Shown here: in pieces, positions 22,449 through 30,588 of the stretch
How positions within the stretch are numbered: the first letter of the stretch is position 1
How the letters are laid out: every line of letters starts with the position of its first letter
DNA from: a virus
Reading direction: 5' to 3' (one strand)
Length of the DNA stretch: 53,156 bases
Virus record (IMG/VR): IMGVR_UViG_3300047494_000008
Location: 1 to 53,156 of that record
The notes under the pieces: model-generated
What the model saw: only the letters and a program-made list of their open reading frames with translations
Database searches by the model: none
What the model was told of the DNA's origin: nothing
Made by a program: the position numbers and the translations under genes

Positions 22449-23408
22449 ATGTCTTTCAAGCTACTCAATCGAGTACGCATGACCCTGCTCGGCACGCCTG
22501 GCACGGGGACGTTGACGCTCAACGCGGCTGCGGCTGGGTTCCAGGACTTGCCCACCGCAGGCATGGTTGACGGCGACACATGCGGCTACGTGATTGATGA
22601 CGGCAACCCCGTGGGCCTCGCGTGGGAGATCGGCACCGGCACCTACCACTCGAATGGGACGTTCGTGCGCAACACCGTGGTCGCATCGAGCGTAGGGGGT
22701 ACAACCAAGATCAGCGTCACGTCGGCTGGCGTGCTGAGCGCGACGTTTCGTGCTCAAGATTTGACAGCCGTTATTCCGCCTACCCCGGCAGTCGTGCAAT
22801 ACGTTGCTGGTCAGATCACGAGTTCGCCGTTCACGCTCACGCTTCCCAGTGCGCCTACGGCGGGCAACTTGTTGGTGCTGATCGGCAATGGTGGTGGCTA
22901 CGGCAGCGGTAACGCGTTCGCGGGCGCGGTGTTCGACCAGATCGGCGAGTTGGCCATGGTTGGTCAGTATCAGTGCAATTACGCTCTGAGGCGCGTGCGG
23001 TCGGGCGACGGTACGACCTACGCTGTTGGTAGCGTACAGGCGGGCGGCACGCCGCTGCTTAACGTGGTCCTGGTTGAAGTCTCTGGCGTGGACGTATCGA
23101 AGTTGTCGCTAGGGCGAGTAAGCCGCGAAAGCATCCAGAACTCAGCACCGCTTTACACGTCAGTCAACGTAGCGTGCAACGTGGGCGAGCTTTGTCTGTT
23201 CTTTTGCGCGGGCGACCCACAGACCATATCAGTCACAGGCCCGACGATGGCGTTCTACAATACGCAGACCGTGACCGGCGGCGGCTCTACGCTGACGTTC
23301 GGTTATCGCAACGCCACAAGCGATCACGACGGGTTCAACGCAGCCATCGCAGGCGCGGGCGGCGGCGCGCAAGCTGGCGCGATTACACTCGCACTCTCGG
23401 GGTTTTGA
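22449..23408 (+). CDS. Tail fibre-like virion protein B (paralogue of A)
   Basis: 319 residues from ATG 22449, with AGAGG upstream; the longer frame begins inside the previous gene and is rejected. The N-terminal 100 residues (LLNRVRMTLLGTPGTGTLTL, WEIGTGTYHSNGTFVRNTVV) repeat the module of the preceding gene, so this pair arose by duplication. The C-terminal domain differs in sequence but is again beta-rich and Gly/Thr-rich. Probably a second fibre or spike subunit. Confidence 0.75.
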   Translation: MSFKLLNRVRMTLLGTPGTGTLTLNAAAAGFQDLPTAGMVDGDTCGYVIDDGNPVGLAWEIGTGTYHSNGTFVRNTVVASSVGGTTKISVTSAGVLSATFRAQDLTAVIPPTPAVVQYVAGQITSSPFTLTLPSAPTAGNLLVLIGNGGGYGSGNAFAGAVFDQIGELAMVGQYQCNYALRRVRSGDGTTYAVGSVQAGGTPLLNVVLVEVSGVDVSKLSLGRVSRESIQNSAPLYTSVNVACNVGELCLFFCAGDPQTISVTGPTMAFYNTQTVTGGGSTLTFGYRNATSDHDGFNAAIAGAGGGAQAGAITLALSGF

Positions 23409-23409
23409 T

Positions 23410-24432
23410 ATGACGATGCGCTGGATGGACGGCCTCGATCTTTATTCGGCCAACACTGATATGGCTTACAACTATGTCAGCAATAATTTCTCAGCAATCA
23501 CGTTCTACACTACCGGCGGAAGGTTCGGCGGCGTCGGGATCAGCGGCCAGGCGAACTTTAGCGCAGGTGCATATTATCTGAACCGCATCCTGGGCTCGAC
23601 GGATACCGAGTTGTGGGTCAGCATCGCGGCGAACCTCCAAGCGAGCGGCACGGGCGGCGCGTCGATCCTCGTGGCGCTGGGCGCGGGTGGCAGCGACAAT
23701 GGCGGCGTCGAACTGAGCCTGCAATATAACAACACCAACGGCACTTGGACGTTCACCAGGCCCAACAACGGCTCCGTCGCGTCTTTCGTTCACGCGGTCG
23801 CAGCGGGCTGGCACTGGATCGACTGGCGCGCGAAATACGGCAGCACGACCGGCGAGCTTGAGTTGTGGGTGGACGACGTGCAGATTTACAGCGCCACCGG
23901 CCTGAATGTCACGGACCATAGCGGTCTCACAGGCTGGACCGCGATGTATCTCTACGGCAACGGCGGTTGGATACTGGACGACGTGTTCGTCTACACGCCC
24001 GGCACGCGTCTGGGCGACAGCCGCATCGAAGCCCTTGTGCCTACCAGCGACGCGTCGCCCAACCAAGGTACGCCCAGCACGGGCACCAGTCATTACGCCG
24101 TGGTTGACGACGTGCATATCGACCTCACTGATTATATCACCATGCCCAATACGTCGGGCGACAAGGAAGTGTTCGGCGCAAGCTCGATCACGGGAGCGCC
24201 GGTCAACGTGTGGGCGGTTGCCCTCACGCTGGTCAGTCAGAAGTCGGACGCGGGCTCGTTCCAGCTTGAACCGCTGGTGATCTCATCCGGCAGCGAGGCT
24301 GGTGGGTCCGCGATGCAACTGCTCACTAGCTGGTCCACGCAGCACTCGATCTTTGAGCAGGACCCACATACGAGCGCCGCGTGGTCCTATGCCGCTGTCA
24401 ACGCCATGGACATTGGCTTTAAGGTTGCCTGA
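23410..24432 (+). CDS. Virion protein with lectin-like (concanavalin A fold) domain
   Basis: 340 residues. ATG 23410 lies one base after the previous stop. Segments such as ELWVSIAANLQ, FVHAVAAGWHWIDWRAKYG, and GELELWVDDVQIYSATGLN follow the strand pattern of concanavalin A-like/LamG folds seen in phage tail proteins that bind sugars. The C-terminal half is a second beta-rich domain. No catalytic residue pattern for a glycanase was recognised. Probable host-surface binding role. It ends in a TGATG overlap with the next gene. Confidence 0.65.
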   Translation: MTMRWMDGLDLYSANTDMAYNYVSNNFSAITFYTTGGRFGGVGISGQANFSAGAYYLNRILGSTDTELWVSIAANLQASGTGGASILVALGAGGSDNGGVELSLQYNNTNGTWTFTRPNNGSVASFVHAVAAGWHWIDWRAKYGSTTGELELWVDDVQIYSATGLNVTDHSGLTGWTAMYLYGNGGWILDDVFVYTPGTRLGDSRIEALVPTSDASPNQGTPSTGTSHYAVVDDVHIDLTDYITMPNTSGDKEVFGASSITGAPVNVWAVALTLVSQKSDAGSFQLEPLVISSGSEAGGSAMQLLTSWSTQHSIFEQDPHTSAAWSYAAVNAMDIGFKVA

Positions 24433-26786
24433 TGACCACCTCAACCGTCTCGACCGTTACAGCGGAGGTTGGCCGCGACGGTGACCCCACCGCGTCGGTA
24501 GCCCTCGTCAAGGCTGAGGCGGGCGTCAAGTTCGTCCCCGTCGCCCGCACGGCGGCGGTCAAGGCTGAGGCCGGCATCGTGCCCGTGCCGGTCGGCAAGG
24601 TCGCGCTGGTCAAGGTTGAGGTAGGCTACACCAACCGGCCTGAGAACGTCGGCTGGCCGGTCGGCTCGCTCTATGAGCCTGGCGCAGCCGCGCCCATGGC
24701 GGTCCTGCCCATCGCGGCCCCGGTCAAGTTCCCGCTGTTCACGCGCCAGGCCGCGTTCTCGATGGCCGGCGGCGACGTCGTGGCGTTCGCGGGGATCGGC
24801 GCGACCCAGGGGCAGGCGACTTGGGACGTGCGCGCCTACAGCAACTTCACGGCGATCTCGATCCTGCCCAGCACATTCAGCATGATCGGCGTGGCCACGA
24901 CCGATCTGCGCGCGGTGCGGACGGGCTCGACGTTCGAGATCGTGGGCGCAGCCCTGACCGACTTTGAGGCGCTGGCGACCCTACCTGCGCATTTCGCCAT
25001 CACTGGTAGCGCGACTGCGACGTTTATCGCGCCCGCCAAGGCTACGCTGACCGTGGCAGGCGAGGCCGTCATGCGCGTCTACGGGATGGCCTCGATCCCT
25101 GCGCGCCTCACAATCGCCTCCAGCGCAGCCGTGAGCTTCACGGGCATGGGCGGCGGCTTGGGTGCCTTCGCGATCACCGGCGCATCGAGCACGAGCTTCG
25201 TGGGCAAGGCGCTGGCTCAGGGCTACTGGCGGAGCGACGCGCACGGCCTGGTGGACTTCCGCCCGTCGAGCGCCATCGGGGCCAAGCTGGTCAGCAAAGG
25301 GCAGGCCAACGCGTTCTTCGCCAACGGCTCGGCCAAGCCTGCGACGCTCACCAGTGTTGGCGCGTCCGCTGCAACCTTCGTAGGGAACGCCAGGGCCTAC
25401 ACGTTCGGCCTGAACGGCTCCAGCACGGCGGTGTTCTACGGGATCGGCTCAGGGCTGAGCGCCTGGACGGTCACGGGCGCGGCGAGCGTCCAGTTCGCGT
25501 CCACGTCGTCCTCTCATGCTTTCATGATTTCAGGATCGGCGACGGCGACGTTCGGCGGCCAGCTTGCGCTCCAGGCGACATTCGCGATCACGGGCGCAAC
25601 CGACGTCGAGTTCGCCAGTCTGGCGCACGGCCTGGGCGTGCTGCACGCGACCGGCGCGGCGAGCGTCAGCTTCGTGGGCGGCCTACCAATCAAGCAGGCC
25701 AAGTTCTCGATGGCGGGCGCATCGAGCGCGGCGTTCTTCACGTCCAGTTCGTTCCAGATCGCGGGCGCGTCGAGCGTGACGTTCGCGTCGAACCTGGCCT
25801 GGCTGGCGAACCTGTCGATTACAGGACTGGCCACGGCCAACTTCGACAGCCTGGGCGCGATCACCTCAAAATTCACGATGACCGGCGCGTCGAGCTTCAC
25901 GGCGACGCCCGCCGTGTCGTTCTCGATGACGGGTGGGTCCACGGTCGCCTTCAAGGGCACCCAGCCGGCGGCAGGCACGCTCAACGCGTCGGGAGGGGCC
26001 ACGGTGGTCCTGGTGGGCGCAGCGCGGCTCCAGGCCCACGCCACGATGCTGGGGGCCTCCACGGCGGCCTTTGCCGGCGCTGAGGCGGTCCAGGCCGAGT
26101 TCGACAGCGCGGGCGCAGCGGACGCGGAGTTCGTCGGCCACACCCTGGCCGCCGGGGTCACGCATTTCGACGGCGCGTCCCAGGTCAGTTTCCAGGGCCG
26201 TGGGCTGGCGCGAGGCGCTCTGACCTCCGTTGGGCAGTCCAGCATCGTCTTTGCCACCCAGACGAGGCGCGCTGGCGCGCTGGTCGCCTCTGGCGGGTCG
26301 GCGGTCGCCTTCCGTGGCGCAGGGGCGGCGGGGGCGTCGTTCGCCTCCAACGGGGTCGCTACGGTCTCGATGGTCTCGAACCTGGAGGTGCCCTCGATCC
26401 TGACGATCACCGGCGGCTCCGCCGCGATGTTCGCAGGCACCGGCGTAGTCTACTCACAGTTCTACATCGTAGGAAAGGGGACGATCAACGCCATCTTCGG
26501 AGAAGCTGTAGGCGCGGCGATGGCAAGCGCCGGTTCATCTGACGTTCAGTTCGGATCGAGCGCCATCAAAAAGTCGGTGATGACTGCGCTGGGCTATTCA
26601 ACCTTCATAGGCTATTCTCAGGTAGGTATGGTATCTAACCCTGGGACTGTTGCGGTGACCTGGAGCGTTGCGACTACGGACGTGACTTTCGGGACAGCCA
26701 CCACTGATGTAACCCTGGAGCAGCAAGCGTCGGTTTCATCGAGCGTCTCGCGGCAAGCTGCGGTGACAACAAAGTGGGAGTTGTAG
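24432..26786 (+). CDS. 784-residue virion protein built of ~20-residue beta repeats
   Basis: Starts at ATG 24432 in a TGATG overlap. After a short region with three VALVKAEAG-type repeats, most of the protein is an array of about 25 units of 19-22 residues with the pattern F-x-I-x-G-A-S-x-x-x-F-x-G (for example FAITGASSTSFVG, HATGAASVSFVG, FQIAGASSVTFAS, LNASGGATVVLVG). Alternating hydrophobic residues and regular Gly suggest a beta-solenoid, as in spikes and fibres. The DNA repeats have diverged, so the array is old rather than recently expanded. No known domain recognised. Confidence 0.75.
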   Translation: MTTSTVSTVTAEVGRDGDPTASVALVKAEAGVKFVPVARTAAVKAEAGIVPVPVGKVALVKVEVGYTNRPENVGWPVGSLYEPGAAAPMAVLPIAAPVKFPLFTRQAAFSMAGGDVVAFAGIGATQGQATWDVRAYSNFTAISILPSTFSMIGVATTDLRAVRTGSTFEIVGAALTDFEALATLPAHFAITGSATATFIAPAKATLTVAGEAVMRVYGMASIPARLTIASSAAVSFTGMGGGLGAFAITGASSTSFVGKALAQGYWRSDAHGLVDFRPSSAIGAKLVSKGQANAFFANGSAKPATLTSVGASAATFVGNARAYTFGLNGSSTAVFYGIGSGLSAWTVTGAASVQFASTSSSHAFMISGSATATFGGQLALQATFAITGATDVEFASLAHGLGVLHATGAASVSFVGGLPIKQAKFSMAGASSAAFFTSSSFQIAGASSVTFASNLAWLANLSITGLATANFDSLGAITSKFTMTGASSFTATPAVSFSMTGGSTVAFKGTQPAAGTLNASGGATVVLVGAARLQAHATMLGASTAAFAGAEAVQAEFDSAGAADAEFVGHTLAAGVTHFDGASQVSFQGRGLARGALTSVGQSSIVFATQTRRAGALVASGGSAVAFRGAGAAGASFASNGVATVSMVSNLEVPSILTITGGSAAMFAGTGVVYSQFYIVGKGTINAIFGEAVGAAMASAGSSDVQFGSSAIKKSVMTALGYSTFIGYSQVGMVSNPGTVAVTWSVATTDVTFGTATTDVTLEQQASVSSSVSRQAAVTTKWEL

Positions 26787-26787
26787 G

Positions 26788-27087
26788 ATGTCCTTTGTCC
26801 GCAAGAACGCGATCACAGTAACAGCAAGCTTCGCTGCGGACGATGGGACAACGACCCAACCATCGAGCGTAATCTGCGCGCTGGTCTACCCCAACCTGTC
26901 AGGTAACCAGCAAACGGAACAGATCACGCTGACCTACGACCCAGTAAACAATATCTGGGTGGGCGTGTGGGACAGCAACGTCGCTGGTCAAGGCGTGGTC
27001 TCATGGGTTATATACGGTTCTGGAACTCTACAAGCGGCGGATCAAGGTGACTTTGAAGTCCTCGCGAACAGGGCCAATACATTCTAA
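26788..27087 (+). CDS. Unknown 99-residue beta-rich virion protein
   Basis: ATG 26788 immediately follows the previous stop and is preceded by GGGAG. The sequence (NAITVTASFAADDGTTTQP, then WVGVWDSNVAGQGVVSW) resembles an immunoglobulin-like or small beta-sandwich domain used in phage tails. The family is not recognised with confidence. Position between repeat-rich tail proteins supports a structural role. Confidence 0.65.
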   Translation: MSFVRKNAITVTASFAADDGTTTQPSSVICALVYPNLSGNQQTEQITLTYDPVNNIWVGVWDSNVAGQGVVSWVIYGSGTLQAADQGDFEVLANRANTF

Positions 27088-27112
27088 GCCCGAATAAGAC
27101 GAGGATAAGGTC

Positions 27113-27514
27113 ATGGTTTACGATCTCTTGACTGGTCCTCTCAAGGACTGGGTGCCGGCTCTTATTGCAGGCGTGTTTGCCCTTACGGGGATTTGGGTTT
27201 CGACGCGGAGCAAACGGGGTGCGGAACTGCGAGGCCGGATGGCTGAGCGCGAACGGGCGGAGAAGCAGGAGGCCACGGCGATGCGCGAGGCCGAGTTGTC
27301 GAGCACGGTAAGTCAGAGCCAGGACCTCACCCAACGCTTCCGAACCTTGATGGAGGGCTACGAAAACCGCATCAAGGATATGACCACGGAATTGGCCGTC
27401 ATGAAGGGCGAGCAGCGGGCGCTCGACAAACTCTATGACGATCACCGAAATATCTGCAATACGTGTCCGCACTATTCGACGCTCAGGAGCCAACATGCCA
27501 GCCCCCCCGCCTGA
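27113..27514 (+). CDS. Membrane-anchored coiled-coil protein (possible inner spanin)
   Basis: 133 residues, ATG 27113 after AAGG. An N-terminal membrane segment (VPALIAGVFALTGIWVS) is followed by a long charged coiled coil (RMAERERAEKQEATAMREAE) and a C-terminal CNTCPHYS motif. An N-terminal anchor plus periplasmic coiled coil is the plan of inner spanins (Rz), but it lies 6 kb from the endolysin and no outer lipoprotein partner was found. The last 20 bases overlap the next gene. Confidence 0.6.
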   Translation: MVYDLLTGPLKDWVPALIAGVFALTGIWVSTRSKRGAELRGRMAERERAEKQEATAMREAELSSTVSQSQDLTQRFRTLMEGYENRIKDMTTELAVMKGEQRALDKLYDDHRNICNTCPHYSTLRSQHASPPA

Positions 27515-28631
27515 CCAGGCACCCCAGGAAACCGAGAGCATTGCGCTCGGTCGGTTCGATGGGCTCAAGAACACGGTCAAGCGGGAGCGTCTGTCGGCGC
27601 GCGACCTGGCGCGGGCGGTCAACATCGACCTCGATGACGACGGGCAAATCCACCGTCGTCGGGGAACAACCAAGGTTGCCTCGGGCGAGTTCCATAGCTT
27701 GTTCCAGGCCAACAACAGTGTTGCCTATGGCGTGAAGAACGGAGACCTCGGTGTCATCAACCCTGACTACAGCTTTGACCTGCTTCGCATGGGCGTCGGT
27801 GGGGATTACAATAATGGCGAGCCTGCGGTCGCCTATGTCCAGGTTGGTTCGTCGATCTACTTCTCATCAACGAGCGCGTCGGGCATTATTGATACGACGA
27901 CAAATCTTATCGGAGATTGGGGATCATCCCAGGATATATGGCTTTCCCCCGTCGTTAACCCGACAAATACGCTCCCCGAAGTAGGCGGTAAATTGATTGG
28001 TCGCCCCCCGCTGGCGACCAGTCTGGCCTACTTCAAGGGGCGCATCTACCTGGCGCAGGGCCGCTCGCTATGGGCGACGGAGCTTTATCTGTATCAGTTC
28101 GTGGACAAGACACGGACCTTTTTCACTTACGAGAGTGAGATCGTATTCGTAGGGGCCGTCTCTGACGGCCTCTACATCGGCACCACTGATGGCGTCTACT
28201 TCATGTCGGGCGAGTTTCCGCAGCGCCGTGTGAAGATCATGGACAGCCCGGCGGTCCCCGGCTCGCTGGTCTACGTGCCCGGCGAGCTTGCCAATCCTCC
28301 GCAGGTCGGCCTACAGGCTGACGAGCCGGCGTCGGTCTCCATCGGGTTCATGACCACGACGGGGTTCTGCGTCGGCAGCGAGGGCGGCCACGCGGTCAAC
28401 CTGACCGAGAGCCGCGTGTTCTTCCCGAAGGCCCAGCGCGCAGCCACGCTGTTCCGGCGTCAGGATGGGTTCAACCAATACATCATGGTTGCGGACCATG
28501 AGGGGTCGCCCGCAGGTAACGCGGCGATTGGTGACTACGTTGACGCGCTCATCGTTCGTGGGCGCGACAAGTGGACGCAAATCACGGAAGGGCTCAATAT
28601 CTACGATCAGTTCACACCACTCTGGAGGTAA
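27495..28631 (+). CDS. Virion protein, probable tail/stabilisation component
   Basis: 378 residues from ATG 27495 with CAGGAG upstream; the extra N-terminal residues of the longer frame lie in the preceding gene and are rejected. Near the N-terminus LSARDLARAVNIDLDDDGQI followed by RRRGTTK resembles phage tail or head-closure proteins that open with this signature before a beta-propeller-like body. Repeated short strands (VYGVKNGDLGVI-type, GLYIGTTDGVYFMSG) support such a body. The end of 29203-30588 carries a similar NKYVAAAKDGLYELNG strand unit. Confidence 0.65.
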   Translation: MPAPPPDQAPQETESIALGRFDGLKNTVKRERLSARDLARAVNIDLDDDGQIHRRRGTTKVASGEFHSLFQANNSVAYGVKNGDLGVINPDYSFDLLRMGVGGDYNNGEPAVAYVQVGSSIYFSSTSASGIIDTTTNLIGDWGSSQDIWLSPVVNPTNTLPEVGGKLIGRPPLATSLAYFKGRIYLAQGRSLWATELYLYQFVDKTRTFFTYESEIVFVGAVSDGLYIGTTDGVYFMSGEFPQRRVKIMDSPAVPGSLVYVPGELANPPQVGLQADEPASVSIGFMTTTGFCVGSEGGHAVNLTESRVFFPKAQRAATLFRRQDGFNQYIMVADHEGSPAGNAAIGDYVDALIVRGRDKWTQITEGLNIYDQFTPLWR

Positions 28632-28633
28632 CC

Positions 28634-29203
28634 ATGTCCAACTATCAGAAGTTCGTCAACGGCGTTTGGGTCGATGACGTCGATGCGAAAGTCACCGCGC
28701 TCAAGTCCAGCCTCAGCATGGGTGGGCATTTCGAGGCCGTGTTGAAGCGCGCCAATGGCGACACCGTTGACGAGTTCGAGTTCGATAACGTCTGCACCCA
28801 GCAAGGCTTGATCTCGCTGCTCAACAACCAGTTCACGGGCGCGACGCAGATCACCAACTGGTATCTGGGCCTGTTCCAGAACAACTACACGCCGGTCGGC
28901 GGAGACACGGCGTCGAGCTTCCCGACCAGCGCAGGCGAGTTCACGGGCTACGCGGGCGGCGCGCGCCCGGCGTTCCAGCCCACGGCGGCCACGGCCTCGC
29001 CCACGATCAACAACTCGTCCGCCGTGGCGACGTTCACGTTCACGGGCGCGGCCACCATCTACGGCGCGTTTCTGACGTCCGTGGCGACGCTGGGGTCGGG
29101 GTCGGGCATCCTGTTCTCGGCGGCCCAGTTCGGCGCGTCCAAGAACGTGTCGTCGGGTGATCAGTTGCTCCTGACCTACGCTCTCACCGCCGCGACCGCG
29201 TAA
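28634..29203 (+). CDS. Virion protein related to the 142-residue fibre-like family
   Basis: 189 residues, ATG 28634 after an excellent GGAGG. The central and C-terminal parts (NWYLGLFQNNYTPVGG, GEFTGYAGGARPAF, TIYGAFLTSVATLGSGSGIL, SGDQLLLTYAL) match a recurring phage tail family and resemble the product of 19626-20054. An N-terminal strand-rich segment (ALKSSLSMGGHFEAVLKRAN) is additional. Structural; the precise position in the virion is unknown. Its stop overlaps the next start (TAATG). Confidence 0.7.
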   Translation: MSNYQKFVNGVWVDDVDAKVTALKSSLSMGGHFEAVLKRANGDTVDEFEFDNVCTQQGLISLLNNQFTGATQITNWYLGLFQNNYTPVGGDTASSFPTSAGEFTGYAGGARPAFQPTAATASPTINNSSAVATFTFTGAATIYGAFLTSVATLGSGSGILFSAAQFGASKNVSSGDQLLLTYALTAATA

Positions 29204-30588
29204 TGAGCGGCTTCTCGCCCACCGGGGGCGCACCTACGGCAGGTCCCCCCGTACCGGCGGGGAGCGCAGCAATGATCGCGTCGGGGTATTCCTCGGCGCA
29301 GTTCTTCAACGGCGCGTCCTACGCATCGGGCGCGCTGTTCTCCGCTGGCGGCTCAGCCATGTCCATGGTTGGTGCAGGCCACACGATCAACACCTTCATC
29401 GTCGGGATGAGCGAGGGCTTCGTCGTCGCGAACACGAACCAGATCGGGTTCTCCTACGGGGCCTCGATCACTGATGGGTTCACGTTCGGCGACAGCGGCC
29501 CCGTCGATCCCAACGCGCCGCCCACAGGGATCGTCTACCCACTCGCCGGCATCGCCACGCACGTAAGCGACAGCATGACGTTCCACGGCTCGGCCACCTA
29601 CATCTGGACAGCCGGCGGCTACATCATGGAGAACCTCGTGGCCGGCGACGGGGTGACCGTCCTGGCGCGCACGCACGTCCTGATGACCCAGGCGCTCAAG
29701 GTGGCGCAGTCCCAGGTCGTGGGCATGTTGGCCACGCTCAGCGAGCATATCACCCTGACGCCGGCCTTCACGGCGCACCTGGGCTCGTTCATGCTCAACC
29801 GCCTGATGGTCTCCGACATCGCATCCGCACAACTAAGATACGCTGTCACGCTCGCGGACACGCTGCACATTGCCGACGTCCTGGCGTGGTTCCTGGGCGG
29901 CACGCTCAATGATGGGTTCACCGTGGGCGACGACGCTGAGCGCGCCTACATCGCGGGCGCGGCGATCACCGAGTTCTTCACGGTCGCGCTCGGCCAGACC
30001 TACTCGATGGCGTTCCGCATCACGGTCAATGATGGCTTCGAGTTCGAGGCCGACGACATCCTCAAGATGATCTACACTGAGACGATCAGCGAGATCATCG
30101 ACATCGACGTTTTGTACCAATCACTGGGCGGCAATACGACCGCGTGGGCGATCAACACGCGCACGGGCGCGGTGACCGAGTACCAGGGTTGGAACTTCAA
30201 CAGCTTCGTTCAGTTCGGCAACAAATATGTGGCTGCTGCAAAAGACGGATTATATGAACTGAACGGACCCACTGACAACGGGCTGAATGTAATCGCGGAC
30301 ATCATGGGCGGGTTCTTGCAGCCGGCTGGCCCACACTTGTCTGGTCTCAAGGGCGTCTATCTCGGTCAGACGGGCCAGGGCTACTGGCTGCTCAAGATCG
30401 AGACGGGCGATGGACGCGAGTATGTCTACCAGCGCCTCTCCAACCCGGCGATGATGACAACCAAGTTCACCATCGGCAAGGGGATCAACGCCCGCTACAT
30501 CGGCTGGGAACTCATCAACGTCGAAGGCCAGGACTTCGACATCGACACGATTGAGTTCGTGCCGATGATTAGGGCGAGGCGCATCTGA
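29203..30588 (+). CDS. Repeat-containing virion protein, 461 residues
   Basis: Starts at 29203 within TAATG. The Gly/Ser-rich N-terminus leads into a series of imperfect units with the pattern (N/T)DGF-x-(F/V)-(G/E)-D (ITDGFTFGDSG, LNDGFTVGDDAE, VNDGFEFEADD), each separated by hydrophobic strands. The last 150 residues form a different domain (NTRTGAVTEYQGWNFNSFVQF) with strands like those in the product of 27495-28631. Probably a tail fibre or tail-tip component. No enzymatic motif recognised. Confidence 0.65.
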   Translation: MSGFSPTGGAPTAGPPVPAGSAAMIASGYSSAQFFNGASYASGALFSAGGSAMSMVGAGHTINTFIVGMSEGFVVANTNQIGFSYGASITDGFTFGDSGPVDPNAPPTGIVYPLAGIATHVSDSMTFHGSATYIWTAGGYIMENLVAGDGVTVLARTHVLMTQALKVAQSQVVGMLATLSEHITLTPAFTAHLGSFMLNRLMVSDIASAQLRYAVTLADTLHIADVLAWFLGGTLNDGFTVGDDAERAYIAGAAITEFFTVALGQTYSMAFRITVNDGFEFEADDILKMIYTETISEIIDIDVLYQSLGGNTTAWAINTRTGAVTEYQGWNFNSFVQFGNKYVAAAKDGLYELNGPTDNGLNVIADIMGGFLQPAGPHLSGLKGVYLGQTGQGYWLLKIETGDGREYVYQRLSNPAMMTTKFTIGKGINARYIGWELINVEGQDFDIDTIEFVPMIRARRI

